DNA of 64,000 nt from positions 26,340-90,339 of the forward strand of contig CAZQWM010000007.1 of assembly GCA_964597035.1 (NCBI GenBank). Reading direction: 5' to 3'. The translations under genes were made by a program, and so were the position numbers. A model generated the notes under the pieces. It was not told where the DNA came from, did no database searches, and saw only the letters and a program-made list of their open reading frames with translations. The stretch's first letter is position 1; every line of letters begins with the position of its first letter. Source of the stretch: Fen-1362 sp964597035 (lineage in GTDB: Bacteria > Planctomycetota > Phycisphaerae > Sedimentisphaerales > Anaerobacaceae). Of this stretch, positions 41,874 through 50,826 are shown piece after piece.

Positions 41874-43580
41874 CTACATAACGTCGGCCTGAGTGACTCT
41901 TAGCACTTCTGCGATGGTCGTTATCCCTGAAAGAACCTTTCGAGCACCATCCATCCGCAGCGTCTGCAGACCAGCATCGAGCGAGGCCTTTTTTATCAAT
42001 CCCGCTGACTCCCTTTTATAGATGAGGTTCTGTATCTCTTCATTTATGAGCATCAGCTCGTAAATGCCTGTCCTGCCGCGATAGCCGGTCTGGAAGCACT
42101 TGTCGCAGCCCGACCCGAAGTAGAATTCTGCCTCCGCTTGTGTGGGCACATCCCCAAGCCCCAGTTCTCTAAGCTCGCGGGCCGTCGGCTCGTATTGTTT
42201 TCTGCAGTCGGGGCAGACCTTTCGAACCAGACGCTGCGCCATTATGGCAATCAGGGAGGAGCTGACTAAATACGGCTCAACCCCCAAGTCGAGCAACCGG
42301 CTTATCGCACCGGCCGAATCATTTGTATGCAGGGTGCTGAAAACAAGATGCCCAGTTAGAGAGGATTGTATCGCCATTCGTGCCGTCTCGGCGTCCCTGA
42401 CCTCACCGACCATAATCACGTCCGGGTCCTGCCGCAGAACGTGCCTAAGCGCATTTACAAAAGTAACGCCCTTCTTCGAGGCAACCTGCATCTGGCTGAT
42501 GCCTTCGAGCTGATACTCTATCGGGTCCTCGATTGTCATCACGTTCTTTTCGGCGGAGTTGATGCGGTTGAGGCAGGCATACAGCGTGGTGCTTTTGCCG
42601 CTGCCGGTGGGTCCCGTCACGAAGATAATGCCGTGTGTCCGGCCGAGCAGAGTATCGAATTTCTTAAGGTCGTCTTCCCATAATCCGAGCTGGTCAAGCG
42701 TAAGGATACCCGTGCTCTTGTCTAAAAGACGCAACACGCAGCGCTCGCCGTAGCTGGTGGGGACGGTGCTGACGCGAAGGTCGACTTCCCGCTGGCCCAG
42801 ACGGACGCTGCAGCGCCCATCCTGCGGCATTCGACGCTCCGCGATATCCATACCCGCCATAACCTTGATACGCGAGACAATCAGCGACAGCACGTTTCTG
42901 TTCAAGCTCAGCGTATCATAGAGAATACCGTCGATGCGGTAACGAATCTGTATCTTGGCCTCATAGGGATGGACGTGGATATCGCTGGCGCGTAACTGCA
43001 GCGCCCGGAACAGTACATCGTTGACAAGGCGAATTACCGGCGGACGATTCACAACGTCCAGAAGGTCATCCGAGCCGGCCACTTCATCTACGAGCTGGTC
43101 GAGATTCTGGCTGTCCAGCTCCTCGGCAACTTCCTCAATAACCGTTGTTCGCTGTTCGTATGCGACGTCGATTACGGCGGTAATGGCTGCGCGTGTGGCA
43201 ACAGCGAGGTGAACCGGCAGCCCCGTCATCTTGGAGACATTATCAAGGGCGGCGATATCAAGCGGCCTGGAGAGGACCACCGTCAACTCTCCATTGTCGG
43301 TTTCATTTTTTATTGCCACAAGCGAATGGTGCTGGGCATAGGTAGCCGGTACGGCGTGAACGAATTCCGGAGGAACCAGCTTTGCAGGAATCTCGGAATA
43401 AAACTGCGCCCCAAGCGCAGCAGCAAACAGACGCAATATCTGCTCCTCGGTGAAATGCGGACAGCTCAGCAACCGTTCATCGAGACGACTACCGGCGCTG
43501 TCTTCCCCAAGAAACTCAGCCAGCTTGTCGGCATCGAGTATGCCGGTCTGTCTGGCGGTTTGTATTAAAAGCTCTTTCAT
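41874..43580 (-). CDS. gspE: Type II secretion ATPase GspE
   Basis: Hexameric ATPase that drives pseudopilus growth from the cytoplasm. The 568-residue protein has an N1E/MshEN-type domain, the Arg-rich core (SDIHVHPYEAKIQIRYRIDG), Walker A GPTGSGKSTTLY near residue 325, the Asp box, VGEVRDAETARMAIQ, the STLHTND His box, and a tetracysteine zinc site CPDC...CDKC. All are intact. The ATG at 43580 (GGAAGGG upstream) is preferred to the TTG at 43592. Confidence 0.95.
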   Translation of the reverse strand: MKELLIQTARQTGILDADKLAEFLGEDSAGSRLDERLLSCPHFTEEQILRLFAAALGAQFYSEIPAKLVPPEFVHAVPATYAQHHSLVAIKNETDNGELTVVLSRPLDIAALDNVSKMTGLPVHLAVATRAAITAVIDVAYEQRTTVIEEVAEELDSQNLDQLVDEVAGSDDLLDVVNRPPVIRLVNDVLFRALQLRASDIHVHPYEAKIQIRYRIDGILYDTLSLNRNVLSLIVSRIKVMAGMDIAERRMPQDGRCSVRLGQREVDLRVSTVPTSYGERCVLRLLDKSTGILTLDQLGLWEDDLKKFDTLLGRTHGIIFVTGPTGSGKSTTLYACLNRINSAEKNVMTIEDPIEYQLEGISQMQVASKKGVTFVNALRHVLRQDPDVIMVGEVRDAETARMAIQSSLTGHLVFSTLHTNDSAGAISRLLDLGVEPYLVSSSLIAIMAQRLVRKVCPDCRKQYEPTARELRELGLGDVPTQAEAEFYFGSGCDKCFQTGYRGRTGIYELMLINEEIQNLIYKRESAGLIKKASLDAGLQTLRMDGARKVLSGITTIAEVLRVTQADVM

Positions 43581-43642
43581 TTGCCCTTCCAAGATGCCAT
43601 TTTACCATCTTTACCCCATTTATGAAAATTATGTGCATATGC

Positions 43643-46600
43643 CTACTCGGCTTCCAGCACCTTCAAGGGCTCTACCGCTTTCGGCCTTATACCGGGCCAT
43701 GCCTCGTATTTTTGAAATTGCTCTTCGGACCTTTCAAAAGCAGCGCGGCTTCTGTCGGATATGCGCTCAAGTTCCGGCAGCCCTGCCAATATCGCTTCAG
43801 GCCTGAGTATATTGGCCTTGACAAATACGTAAAGTTTTGAGTCGCTGACACTGTTGGACGTGCTCCTGAACAATCCTCCCAACAGCGGTATATCGCCCAG
43901 CAGCGGAACCTTGGAACCACCTTTGCCCTGGTTTAACTTTAGCAATCCACCGAGTATGATGGTTTTCTCATTTGGCACAGTTACTATCGTATCAACTGTA
44001 TTGGCGCGGGTGTCCGGTGGCACGGAAGTATCGTCTCTGGGCAGAAAGTCTGTCCTATCAAGCTTGACTATAAGCAGCAGCAGGTCGCCCTCACTGATAT
44101 TTGGCTGTATCTCAAGCGTTATGCCGGCTTCGTATGGTTTGTAAGAAGTGCTTATCTGTGAATTGCCCTGTTCAGGCACTATTGTAGTTTGGATTTCGAC
44201 ATTTGTGGTGTCAGTAGTCTTGATGATACCCTTTTGGCCATCGTTAACGAGGATTTTGGGCTTGGCCAGAACTCGGCCGTAGCTTTTTGACTCAATGGCA
44301 GTCAGCAGCGCCTGGATATGTCTGTCGCTGTAGAAGCCCTGCGCAACACCTCCACCAAGTTCTGCCGACCTCCCAGGGTAGGAATATACTTCGTGAGAAT
44401 TTCCCAAGAACGTGGATTCGCTGCTAGCTCCACCAACAATAGAATCTAAGAAATCCATATTACCGCCCGGTACCATTGCAGGAAGCTTGCTCGCTAGTTG
44501 CAAATCGAGGTCGAACTTATCGGTGTTGGTAATCTCGACGAGCGTTACGTCAATCAGCACCTGAGGACGTCTTTTATCGAGCGTCCTGATGAGACTCGAT
44601 ATCCAGTCCTGATTTTTCTTGCTGGCATAGACAATCAAAGAAAAAGTGTTCGGGTCGGGAACAATAATTATATTTTCTTCAGCGTTTCTGGGGACTCTCT
44701 CGATTTTGCCCTCCTTGTCCTGAACGACCTCTTGAACAAGCTTGCTAAGCACCTCCGCAATATGGCCGGGCGGCTGGTTCTGCAGCGGATAGACCACATA
44801 AGGTATTGCTTTTTCCACGCTTTCACTGTCAACATAGGCGATTATGGTAGCAATCAAAACGTGCTGCTCCGGTGACGCATTAACCATCAGGGAGTTGGTC
44901 GATTCAATTACAACCACCTGCGTCTCCTCCGTGGGCAGCTCCACTTCTCCTCCGCCGGTTTGAGATGTGGGTGTGGGCGACGGCGGCGTCCCCGGCTGCT
45001 GTTGTGCGACGGTCCTGCGCGTAATCCTGCCGGGCGTTGTCACCTGGCCGGCGCCGATTATTCCCAACTCAGCCAGCTTGGCTCTGACATCCTCGGCATC
45101 AACGTGCTGAATCTCGTAAACACGCAAAGAACGCAGGTCCTGCTGCGCAACGTCAAGAGCACCGATGAGGTCCTCAACAACGTCAAGCTCCGATTCGTTG
45201 CCTATCATCAGAACGCGATTGGTCCTTTCATCGGCGTCGAGATAAACGGTCGGCTTTGATGGCTCAGGTGTAGGGGTCGGCGTAGTCCGACGCGGTGCCG
45301 GTCGTCTTCCTCGCTGCCGCTCCGGCACCGACGGCTCAGTGCCGGCAATAGCAATCGAAACATCACCCAACTGCTCGACAAGCTCCTTGATTTTCGGTGC
45401 GAGCGTCTTGGCCATAGTATATTTTAACTGCCGGAACCTAAACTCCCTCGGTTTGCCGGGTTTATCAATGACTTCAAGAAGCTGCTCAATTCGGCTCATT
45501 CGGTAGGCGTAGCCGGTTACGATAATTGTCCCAAGCCCCGGCAGCTCGGTTACGGCTCCGAGCTTCATTTGCTCGAGTATGCTTTTGGCCTGGGCGGTGT
45601 CCACATATTGAAGCTCGAAAATACGTGTTACTATCACGTCACCGGCCTCGACTGTGCCACGGTTTGCCTCTATCAAAGTCGGGTCTATATCCAGAGCATT
45701 CTCCAAAGGAACTATGGTTACAAGATTACCTTTGCGGGACATCGCAAGGTTCGTGAACTTCAAGACGCTTTCGACCAGCGGATAAAGCTCCCCCACCTTG
45801 ACAGGGCCTTGAACTTTCAGATGAACCTCTCTGCCGATGAGTTGCTTGGGGTCGTAGACGTAATTGAGATTGAGATACTTGCCAACGAGGTCCAGCAACT
45901 GGATGACCTCGAGCTTCTCGGGCAATGAGAGTTGAAGGTTTTCTTCTGCGTTCGGAATTACCTTCGGCTCATAAGTGCGACTGCCAAATCCCTCCTCGTC
46001 CAGGTTTGCTTCCGGCTCAAGCAAAGTCGTTTGCTCGGCATTCGGCTCAGAGGCGCCCGGCTCAATCGGCTCTTCAGCCGATTGCATATCCACTGATGGC
46101 TGGTTCGGCTCCGGCTGTTGTAATAATCCCTCCTCCGCCTTCGTCAGTGAGTCAAGAAGCTCCTGATACAGCTTATCAGGCTCGGCCTCGCCATCGGATT
46201 CAACACTTTGGGCAACCGCAGGCATCATCGCACCTGCCTGTTCGTCCGGCAAGGCCGGCTCGACCTGTTTTGCCCGCTCGGCGATGGCGACTATCTTGTC
46301 CATTACCTCAGCCGGCGCTACAGCAAAAAGCATATCACTCTGAACATCAATAATTGCCTTAAGGCCGGTGCCGCCCGGAGGGTCAAAAAACGTCCCAATG
46401 GATATACCACCGATTTCAGCTTGAATGTACTCTGCGGATGGCATCTTGTTCGCCTCGGAGACAGGCAGCAATGCCTTCACGGCGTAGTTCTCAGGAGAAT
46501 CTGCCAGAGCCAAAAGGGCTGCGGCTTTGACAAGGGCCTCCGGCTTAGCGCTAATCAGAAGGGTATCGCTGCCCGGTATCTGAGAAACACCTGTGATATT

Positions 46601-46762
46601 TGCCTCCGCCAGAAGCCGTTTTCCATCTTCCGGCGAGATATTTTTCAGCAAAAAGACCCGGTATCGGTCAGGGGCTGACCCTAATGCGGAGACCTCGGCA
46701 CAGGCCAGTAATGAACATAAAATGAAGCTGGCGAATATGGGAAATCTTAGTTTCGACGCCAT
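43643..46762 (-). CDS. gspD: Type II secretion outer-membrane secretin GspD
   Basis: Forms the outer-membrane gate. At 1039 residues it is longer than usual (650-750). A signal peptide (FASFILCSLLACAEVSA) is followed by an unusual N-terminal region of about 270 residues with several N-domain-like units and an acidic Glu/Pro linker, then N0 and N1-N3 domains (IQLLDLVGKYLNLNYVYDP; VTRIFELQYVDTAQAKSIL), two Pro/Thr-rich inserts, and the secretin core with VPLLGDIPLLGGLFRS near the end. GGAGGA lies five bases before the ATG at 46762. The 231-base gap before it toward gspC shows no gene. Confidence 0.92.
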   Translation of the reverse strand: MASKLRFPIFASFILCSLLACAEVSALGSAPDRYRVFLLKNISPEDGKRLLAEANITGVSQIPGSDTLLISAKPEALVKAAALLALADSPENYAVKALLPVSEANKMPSAEYIQAEIGGISIGTFFDPPGGTGLKAIIDVQSDMLFAVAPAEVMDKIVAIAERAKQVEPALPDEQAGAMMPAVAQSVESDGEAEPDKLYQELLDSLTKAEEGLLQQPEPNQPSVDMQSAEEPIEPGASEPNAEQTTLLEPEANLDEEGFGSRTYEPKVIPNAEENLQLSLPEKLEVIQLLDLVGKYLNLNYVYDPKQLIGREVHLKVQGPVKVGELYPLVESVLKFTNLAMSRKGNLVTIVPLENALDIDPTLIEANRGTVEAGDVIVTRIFELQYVDTAQAKSILEQMKLGAVTELPGLGTIIVTGYAYRMSRIEQLLEVIDKPGKPREFRFRQLKYTMAKTLAPKIKELVEQLGDVSIAIAGTEPSVPERQRGRRPAPRRTTPTPTPEPSKPTVYLDADERTNRVLMIGNESELDVVEDLIGALDVAQQDLRSLRVYEIQHVDAEDVRAKLAELGIIGAGQVTTPGRITRRTVAQQQPGTPPSPTPTSQTGGGEVELPTEETQVVVIESTNSLMVNASPEQHVLIATIIAYVDSESVEKAIPYVVYPLQNQPPGHIAEVLSKLVQEVVQDKEGKIERVPRNAEENIIIVPDPNTFSLIVYASKKNQDWISSLIRTLDKRRPQVLIDVTLVEITNTDKFDLDLQLASKLPAMVPGGNMDFLDSIVGGASSESTFLGNSHEVYSYPGRSAELGGGVAQGFYSDRHIQALLTAIESKSYGRVLAKPKILVNDGQKGIIKTTDTTNVEIQTTIVPEQGNSQISTSYKPYEAGITLEIQPNISEGDLLLLIVKLDRTDFLPRDDTSVPPDTRANTVDTIVTVPNEKTIILGGLLKLNQGKGGSKVPLLGDIPLLGGLFRSTSNSVSDSKLYVFVKANILRPEAILAGLPELERISDRSRAAFERSEEQFQKYEAWPGIRPKAVEPLKVLEAE

Positions 46763-47020
46763 AGAGTCCTCCGTTGTAGAGTCCGACAAGGATTGTGCAG
46801 TTTTGCAATCAACCGCTCTTCCAGCAGCGCAGTGCCGCCACCGGCAGCTAACTTTGAAATGACTATGGGCTCTAAATACAGGGTATCCACATTAAGTAAG
46901 ACAAATCAAATGCCCAAAAGTTCCGCCTTTCAGACCGGATAAATGCGGTTTTTAGGCCAGGATGGCACAAAAAGTCCCCGAAATTGGATGGTCCTATAAA
47001 TATGGCTTTTTTAGTCCCTG

Positions 47021-47977
47021 CTACTCTTCGGGCGGTGGGGGTGGTGTGTCGGATTCGACGGAATTAGCATCGAACTGGCCTGCGGCTTTTTGACGCTGAA
47101 GCTCTTCGAGTTGCTCGAGCGTCTGGGCCAATTGCCCCATCCGAGCCACCTCGTCAGGTGTAATTCTGGAGGCCTTCATGTCTTCGATAAGCCTTTCAAA
47201 GACCATATCACGCTCAGTCATACCTTCACCACCAACCGGTTCTTCTACAGCGACTTTCGGCTCCGAGGCGGTGGTAATTCGTTCACGAGGGGCGAGGTCC
47301 GGTGGTCTGGGTCGTGAGCGGATAATCCGGTCGCCAACACGCCTCCGTGATGAAATATCGGCTCTCGGGTCCAGCACGTCAGGAACTGCCGGTGCGGAAG
47401 TGTGAGGCGAAGCTCCAACTCGAGCTTCACCCAGCGGGTTTCTCAGCAGGTCACGCCACGGCTCGTTAACCTTGACGACCATATCGAAAGTCCTCTGGCC
47501 GTCATGAACAGTAATCGTGCCGTCGCTTATCTGCTCGATTGTCAAACGGCCCACAGTGTCGCCCTGCCTGACCCAGTTAAGCCCCTTGCCCGGCTCATCT
47601 ATCAAGCATAGCGACAACTCCGGATGAGAAGCATAGTAGCTGGTTCCAACCAACTCGAATTTCGCGGATACGGGCCCCAGTGGTTCAGGTTGGGTCTGGA
47701 CAGGCGCAGTAGTCGCGGCACGTTCTGGCTTCGGCGGTGGGGGCGGATTAAGATAGCGAGCGAAATCCATTGCCTGCTTGACCAGCGGCGAGGTTTGACT
47801 CTTGTCCTCAGCCGGTCTTTGCCCTTTTGTGGCTGTAAACTCGTCGATGGCACTGGGAGCTTTTAGAAATTCTTCTATCTGAGGATTCCGGCGTACCCCG
47901 TAAGCCACCGGCAAAACAAGCAGCACAACCGCCCCTACAGCAGCTACAATACTCGTTATTCGCAATGTCCTAATCAT
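47021..47977 (-). CDS. gspC: GspC-like inner-membrane protein
   Basis: A 318-residue protein with an N-terminal membrane helix (ITSIVAAVGAVVLLVLPVAYGV), a Pro-rich linker and a small beta domain (SAKFELVGTSYYASHPELSLCLIDEPGKG ... WVRQGDTVGRLTIEQI) that looks like the homology region of GspC, which contacts the secretin. A charged, Gln-rich coiled tail ends in EELQRQKAAG and PPPPPEE. No PDZ domain is evident. It heads the operon; the assignment rests on domain order and position before gspD. Confidence 0.7.
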   Translation of the reverse strand: MIRTLRITSIVAAVGAVVLLVLPVAYGVRRNPQIEEFLKAPSAIDEFTATKGQRPAEDKSQTSPLVKQAMDFARYLNPPPPPKPERAATTAPVQTQPEPLGPVSAKFELVGTSYYASHPELSLCLIDEPGKGLNWVRQGDTVGRLTIEQISDGTITVHDGQRTFDMVVKVNEPWRDLLRNPLGEARVGASPHTSAPAVPDVLDPRADISSRRRVGDRIIRSRPRPPDLAPRERITTASEPKVAVEEPVGGEGMTERDMVFERLIEDMKASRITPDEVARMGQLAQTLEQLEELQRQKAAGQFDANSVESDTPPPPPEE

Positions 47978-48038
47978 ACTTCTTACCCGGTTTATTTGAC
48001 AATCCGAATCGTTGCCAGTTCCCTCTGATTATCAATAA

Positions 48039-49370
48039 TCAATGTTCCCTGACCCTGACAACCGACACCGGTTCTCGCCAGTGGACGATTTTTTCAAAGT
48101 ATTCATCCTCGTGGCCCGCGTAACCGGTGCTGTGCTCGGTGGTGTGGCAGTCGGTGCAAGTTAATATCGGCCCCGAAGTTTCGATTGCGCCGAGGGACCT
48201 GAGATGCTCCGAGCCGGGACCGTGGCAAACCTCGCAGTCGACGTTTTTCAACTCCGGAGTCATTGTCGGCGAAACAAAGCCACTTTCATACTGCATACCG
48301 ACGACGTGGCAAATGACACATTCGGGGTCATAATCTGACCCGACTTTCTCAAGAGTAGCGAAGGCATCGGCGTGTGGGCTGGTGCTGCACATCTGGTACT
48401 CATAGTCGTGGCACAGTTTGCACGACCTTGCTCCGACGTATTCGAGATGGTCTGGCAGGACAAATTTCGGATATTTTTCAAGCAGGCCGGCCTCCTTCAA
48501 CATTCGCTGGTAATCTTTGTATAGCTCAACAAAGAACTGCTGCTGATTCATATCCTCGGTTATCGCGACGGAGGTAAACGACAATCGAGGTATTTCACCT
48601 TCAAGGTCAACCTTGATTTCGCCAACGTACTTGCCTAATCGCCCCGCCGACACTATCAAAGGGCCGTCGACCACCTCACTAATCAACATCGGCTCGTCAG
48701 ACTGCGGTGATATGATAACACACGAAACCAAATCCATACCGGAAAACGCGGCGACAATACCAGGGTCTGCCTGATTGACGATAAGGACATTGACAGTCGC
48801 CGGCCCGCAGGCATCGACAGCGCCGAAAAGCTCCTCCAGCCGGAATAACTCTTCCTCATTGCCCACAACAGCGACCGTTATATCCACCGGCTTTTCATTC
48901 CGGATAAAACTCTTCGTGAATTTTGCAGGAGTATTGCCCCCATCAGTATCCGCGGCCGTAATACAGTCAAAGAGCACACAGAGACCATCCATGAGCCCCG
49001 CCCGGCGAGCGATGAAAATATCTTCTTCGATTAGATTAACCACATCATAGCCGAGCCGGGCAAAGGCCTGCACTATGATATTGAATTTGATGAGGTTCTG
49101 CTCGTTTAACTCCGGCACCAGATACCCGGTGTCAATGATAAGCCGGTTCTCCTGTTCGACCGTATTGAGCATGTTGGCTCGCCTGTCGAGGCCGCCAAGC
49201 TGTCCTCCGGAGCAGCCGCAGGGTTTCATCTCACCGAGTTCGTTGCCCGTGAAGAAAATGGTAATAGATTGCCCGCCCGCAGGCCGGTCCTGGGCATACG
49301 TTTCAGAAAGCCCGACAGTAAGGATAGCCCCTGCTGCCAGCAGGCAAATAAAAGCCGTTTTTCCCGTCAT
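48039..49370 (-). CDS. Exported tetrahaem cytochrome with UshA-like N-terminal domain
   Basis: A 443-residue periplasmic protein. After a signal peptide (AFICLLAAGAILTVGLSETYAQ) a metallophosphatase-like domain of about 270 residues opens with TIFFTGNELGEMKPCGCSGGQLGGLDRR, a form known in planctomycete and deltaproteobacterial homologues. The C-terminal 130 residues are a cytochrome c554-type module with four CxxCH sites (CKLCH, CVICH, CEVCH, CTDCH). The phosphatase metal ligands are not all apparent, so catalysis is unsure. The start is placed at ATG 49370; a TTG at 49388 is possible. It follows the DUF1573 gene by about 50 bases. Confidence 0.8.
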   Translation of the reverse strand: MTGKTAFICLLAAGAILTVGLSETYAQDRPAGGQSITIFFTGNELGEMKPCGCSGGQLGGLDRRANMLNTVEQENRLIIDTGYLVPELNEQNLIKFNIIVQAFARLGYDVVNLIEEDIFIARRAGLMDGLCVLFDCITAADTDGGNTPAKFTKSFIRNEKPVDITVAVVGNEEELFRLEELFGAVDACGPATVNVLIVNQADPGIVAAFSGMDLVSCVIISPQSDEPMLISEVVDGPLIVSAGRLGKYVGEIKVDLEGEIPRLSFTSVAITEDMNQQQFFVELYKDYQRMLKEAGLLEKYPKFVLPDHLEYVGARSCKLCHDYEYQMCSTSPHADAFATLEKVGSDYDPECVICHVVGMQYESGFVSPTMTPELKNVDCEVCHGPGSEHLRSLGAIETSGPILTCTDCHTTEHSTGYAGHEDEYFEKIVHWREPVSVVRVREH

Positions 49371-49424
49371 AGCCCGTAAAAAGTTCAACTCTCGCCAGAT
49401 AGCAAGCGGTGGCTGGTTACGCTG

Positions 49425-50507
49425 TTACTTATGCCGGTAGAACCCTCGTAAGCCCACATCGATCTTTTCGCCGTCCTCGAAGCTAATCGAAAGCATATCT
49501 GAGAACATCCTCATGGCATTTCTCTCCGGGGGGACTTTTATCTCGATGTTCAACTTGTAGCGGCTGCCGAGTTTCTCCTGGCTGACGACCTTTATGGTGC
49601 CTGCCTTTGCACTTGTCGAAGTGATTTCGAAATCTTCGTCATAGTTATTGAGAACCCACAGCTCCTTGTGAACGGTCTCGCCCGGCTCAGCAGTGAGGAC
49701 ATTGATGGCAGGCGGGTCAACCCTGAATCTCGGAAGGATGCTGAAAGGAACAGTAATCCGGGAACACTCAGGGTGGTTCACGTTAATTTCGATTCGCCCG
49801 TTATACCTCCTGTTCATCTTTTGGGGGTCGATTTTAGTCTTGAGAACAAACTGCGAGGCCTTCTTGTCGGGGTCAAAATCAGCGGTGACCGCATTTGAGG
49901 TGGACGTAAGTTCAAGTATCGAAAAAGCTTTCTCATCGACGCTTCGTATCGTAAGCTCTGCCACATCCGCGTTTTCGCCTCTCATCGCGTAGTCCAGCCG
50001 GCTTGGCTCATATACTACTTTCTCAACAATGGCGGCCTTTATTGTCAACTCGGTATTCGGCGTCCTCTTGTCATTCGAATATACATGCAGCTTCCTTGTT
50101 CTGACGCCCGCACCACGGTCAGCATTGTATTTCACCTTTATCGTCCCTTCCTCCCCTGGGTTATATTCTTTCTTTTCAAGCGTGAAAGGTGTGCAGCCAC
50201 AGGTCTTACTGACTTTTTCTATTTTCAGTATGCCGGTGCCTATGTTCCGAAAATTGAACTCGCATTCATTACTCGAACCGGGCGAAACAGGCCCAAAGTC
50301 GTGAGTCGTACTTTCAAAGACTATTTTGGGCTCGCCCTGATTGGGCTCGGCAGCTTCAACGGGCATCTTGCGCCCCTCCTCGGCCAGTTCAGCCGTCGCT
50401 GCGACTACGGATGACTCTGCGCCAACTGACTTCGAAGTAAATCCAACCTGCAATGCTAATACCAAGACAGCTACAAAAATACCCGGAACCAATTTCCCAG
50501 ACCCCAT
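49425..50507 (-). CDS. Exported DUF1573 protein
   Basis: A 360-residue secreted protein. A signal peptide (LVPGIFVAVLVLALQVGF) is followed by a DUF1573 Ig-like domain with the family motif VSKTCGCTPFTLEKKEYNPGEEG (paired cysteines), and then two further Ig-like beta domains. DUF1573 proteins commonly sit beside cytochromes and thioredoxin-like proteins, but their function is not known. The ATG at 50507 has GGAG eight bases upstream; the frame is open to 50591 and the track of earlier starts lacks ribosome sites. Likely co-transcribed with the tetrahaem cytochrome below. Confidence 0.8.
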   Translation of the reverse strand: MGSGKLVPGIFVAVLVLALQVGFTSKSVGAESSVVAATAELAEEGRKMPVEAAEPNQGEPKIVFESTTHDFGPVSPGSSNECEFNFRNIGTGILKIEKVSKTCGCTPFTLEKKEYNPGEEGTIKVKYNADRGAGVRTRKLHVYSNDKRTPNTELTIKAAIVEKVVYEPSRLDYAMRGENADVAELTIRSVDEKAFSILELTSTSNAVTADFDPDKKASQFVLKTKIDPQKMNRRYNGRIEINVNHPECSRITVPFSILPRFRVDPPAINVLTAEPGETVHKELWVLNNYDEDFEITSTSAKAGTIKVVSQEKLGSRYKLNIEIKVPPERNAMRMFSDMLSISFEDGEKIDVGLRGFYRHK

Positions 50508-50759
50508 CGTCAAATCTCCATTCATAGAACTATTCGCAAACCAAGGATTAACCAAAACCATAAGTATATTAAAAAATCGGACGTTTCGCAAGCTATTTTA
50601 AACGGCTTCTGAAAGCTACTATGGCCAAAATCCGTTTTTCGCCGGATTTTGACCGGTGACTCGACCTTAATATGGTGTATACAAATCTTTCCCGGACCCA
50701 GCTCCAGATGTGTTCATCAGATACGCAAATAACCATAAACCCCTGTATGGTTGTTCGGC

Positions 50760-50799
50760 TTTACAGCCGATTACTTAACTGTTAACATAGTATACAGTT
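50760..50799 (+). promoter_or_regulatory. Promoter with overlapping palindrome before the glycan cluster
   Basis: TTTACA (50760-50765) and TAACAT (50783-50788) are spaced by 17 bases. Over the -10 lies an inverted repeat, AACTGT (50777-50782) and ACAGTT (50794-50799), with near-symmetrical TAAC/GTAT flanks inside, a plausible operator. The GT2 start codon is 28 bases further on. A small hairpin CGGCT-ttac-AGCCG (50757-50770) overlaps the -35. The assignment is by pattern only. Confidence 0.45.
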
Positions 50800-50826
50800 A
50801 CGAAATGGATTTGTTCGGAGCTGATT

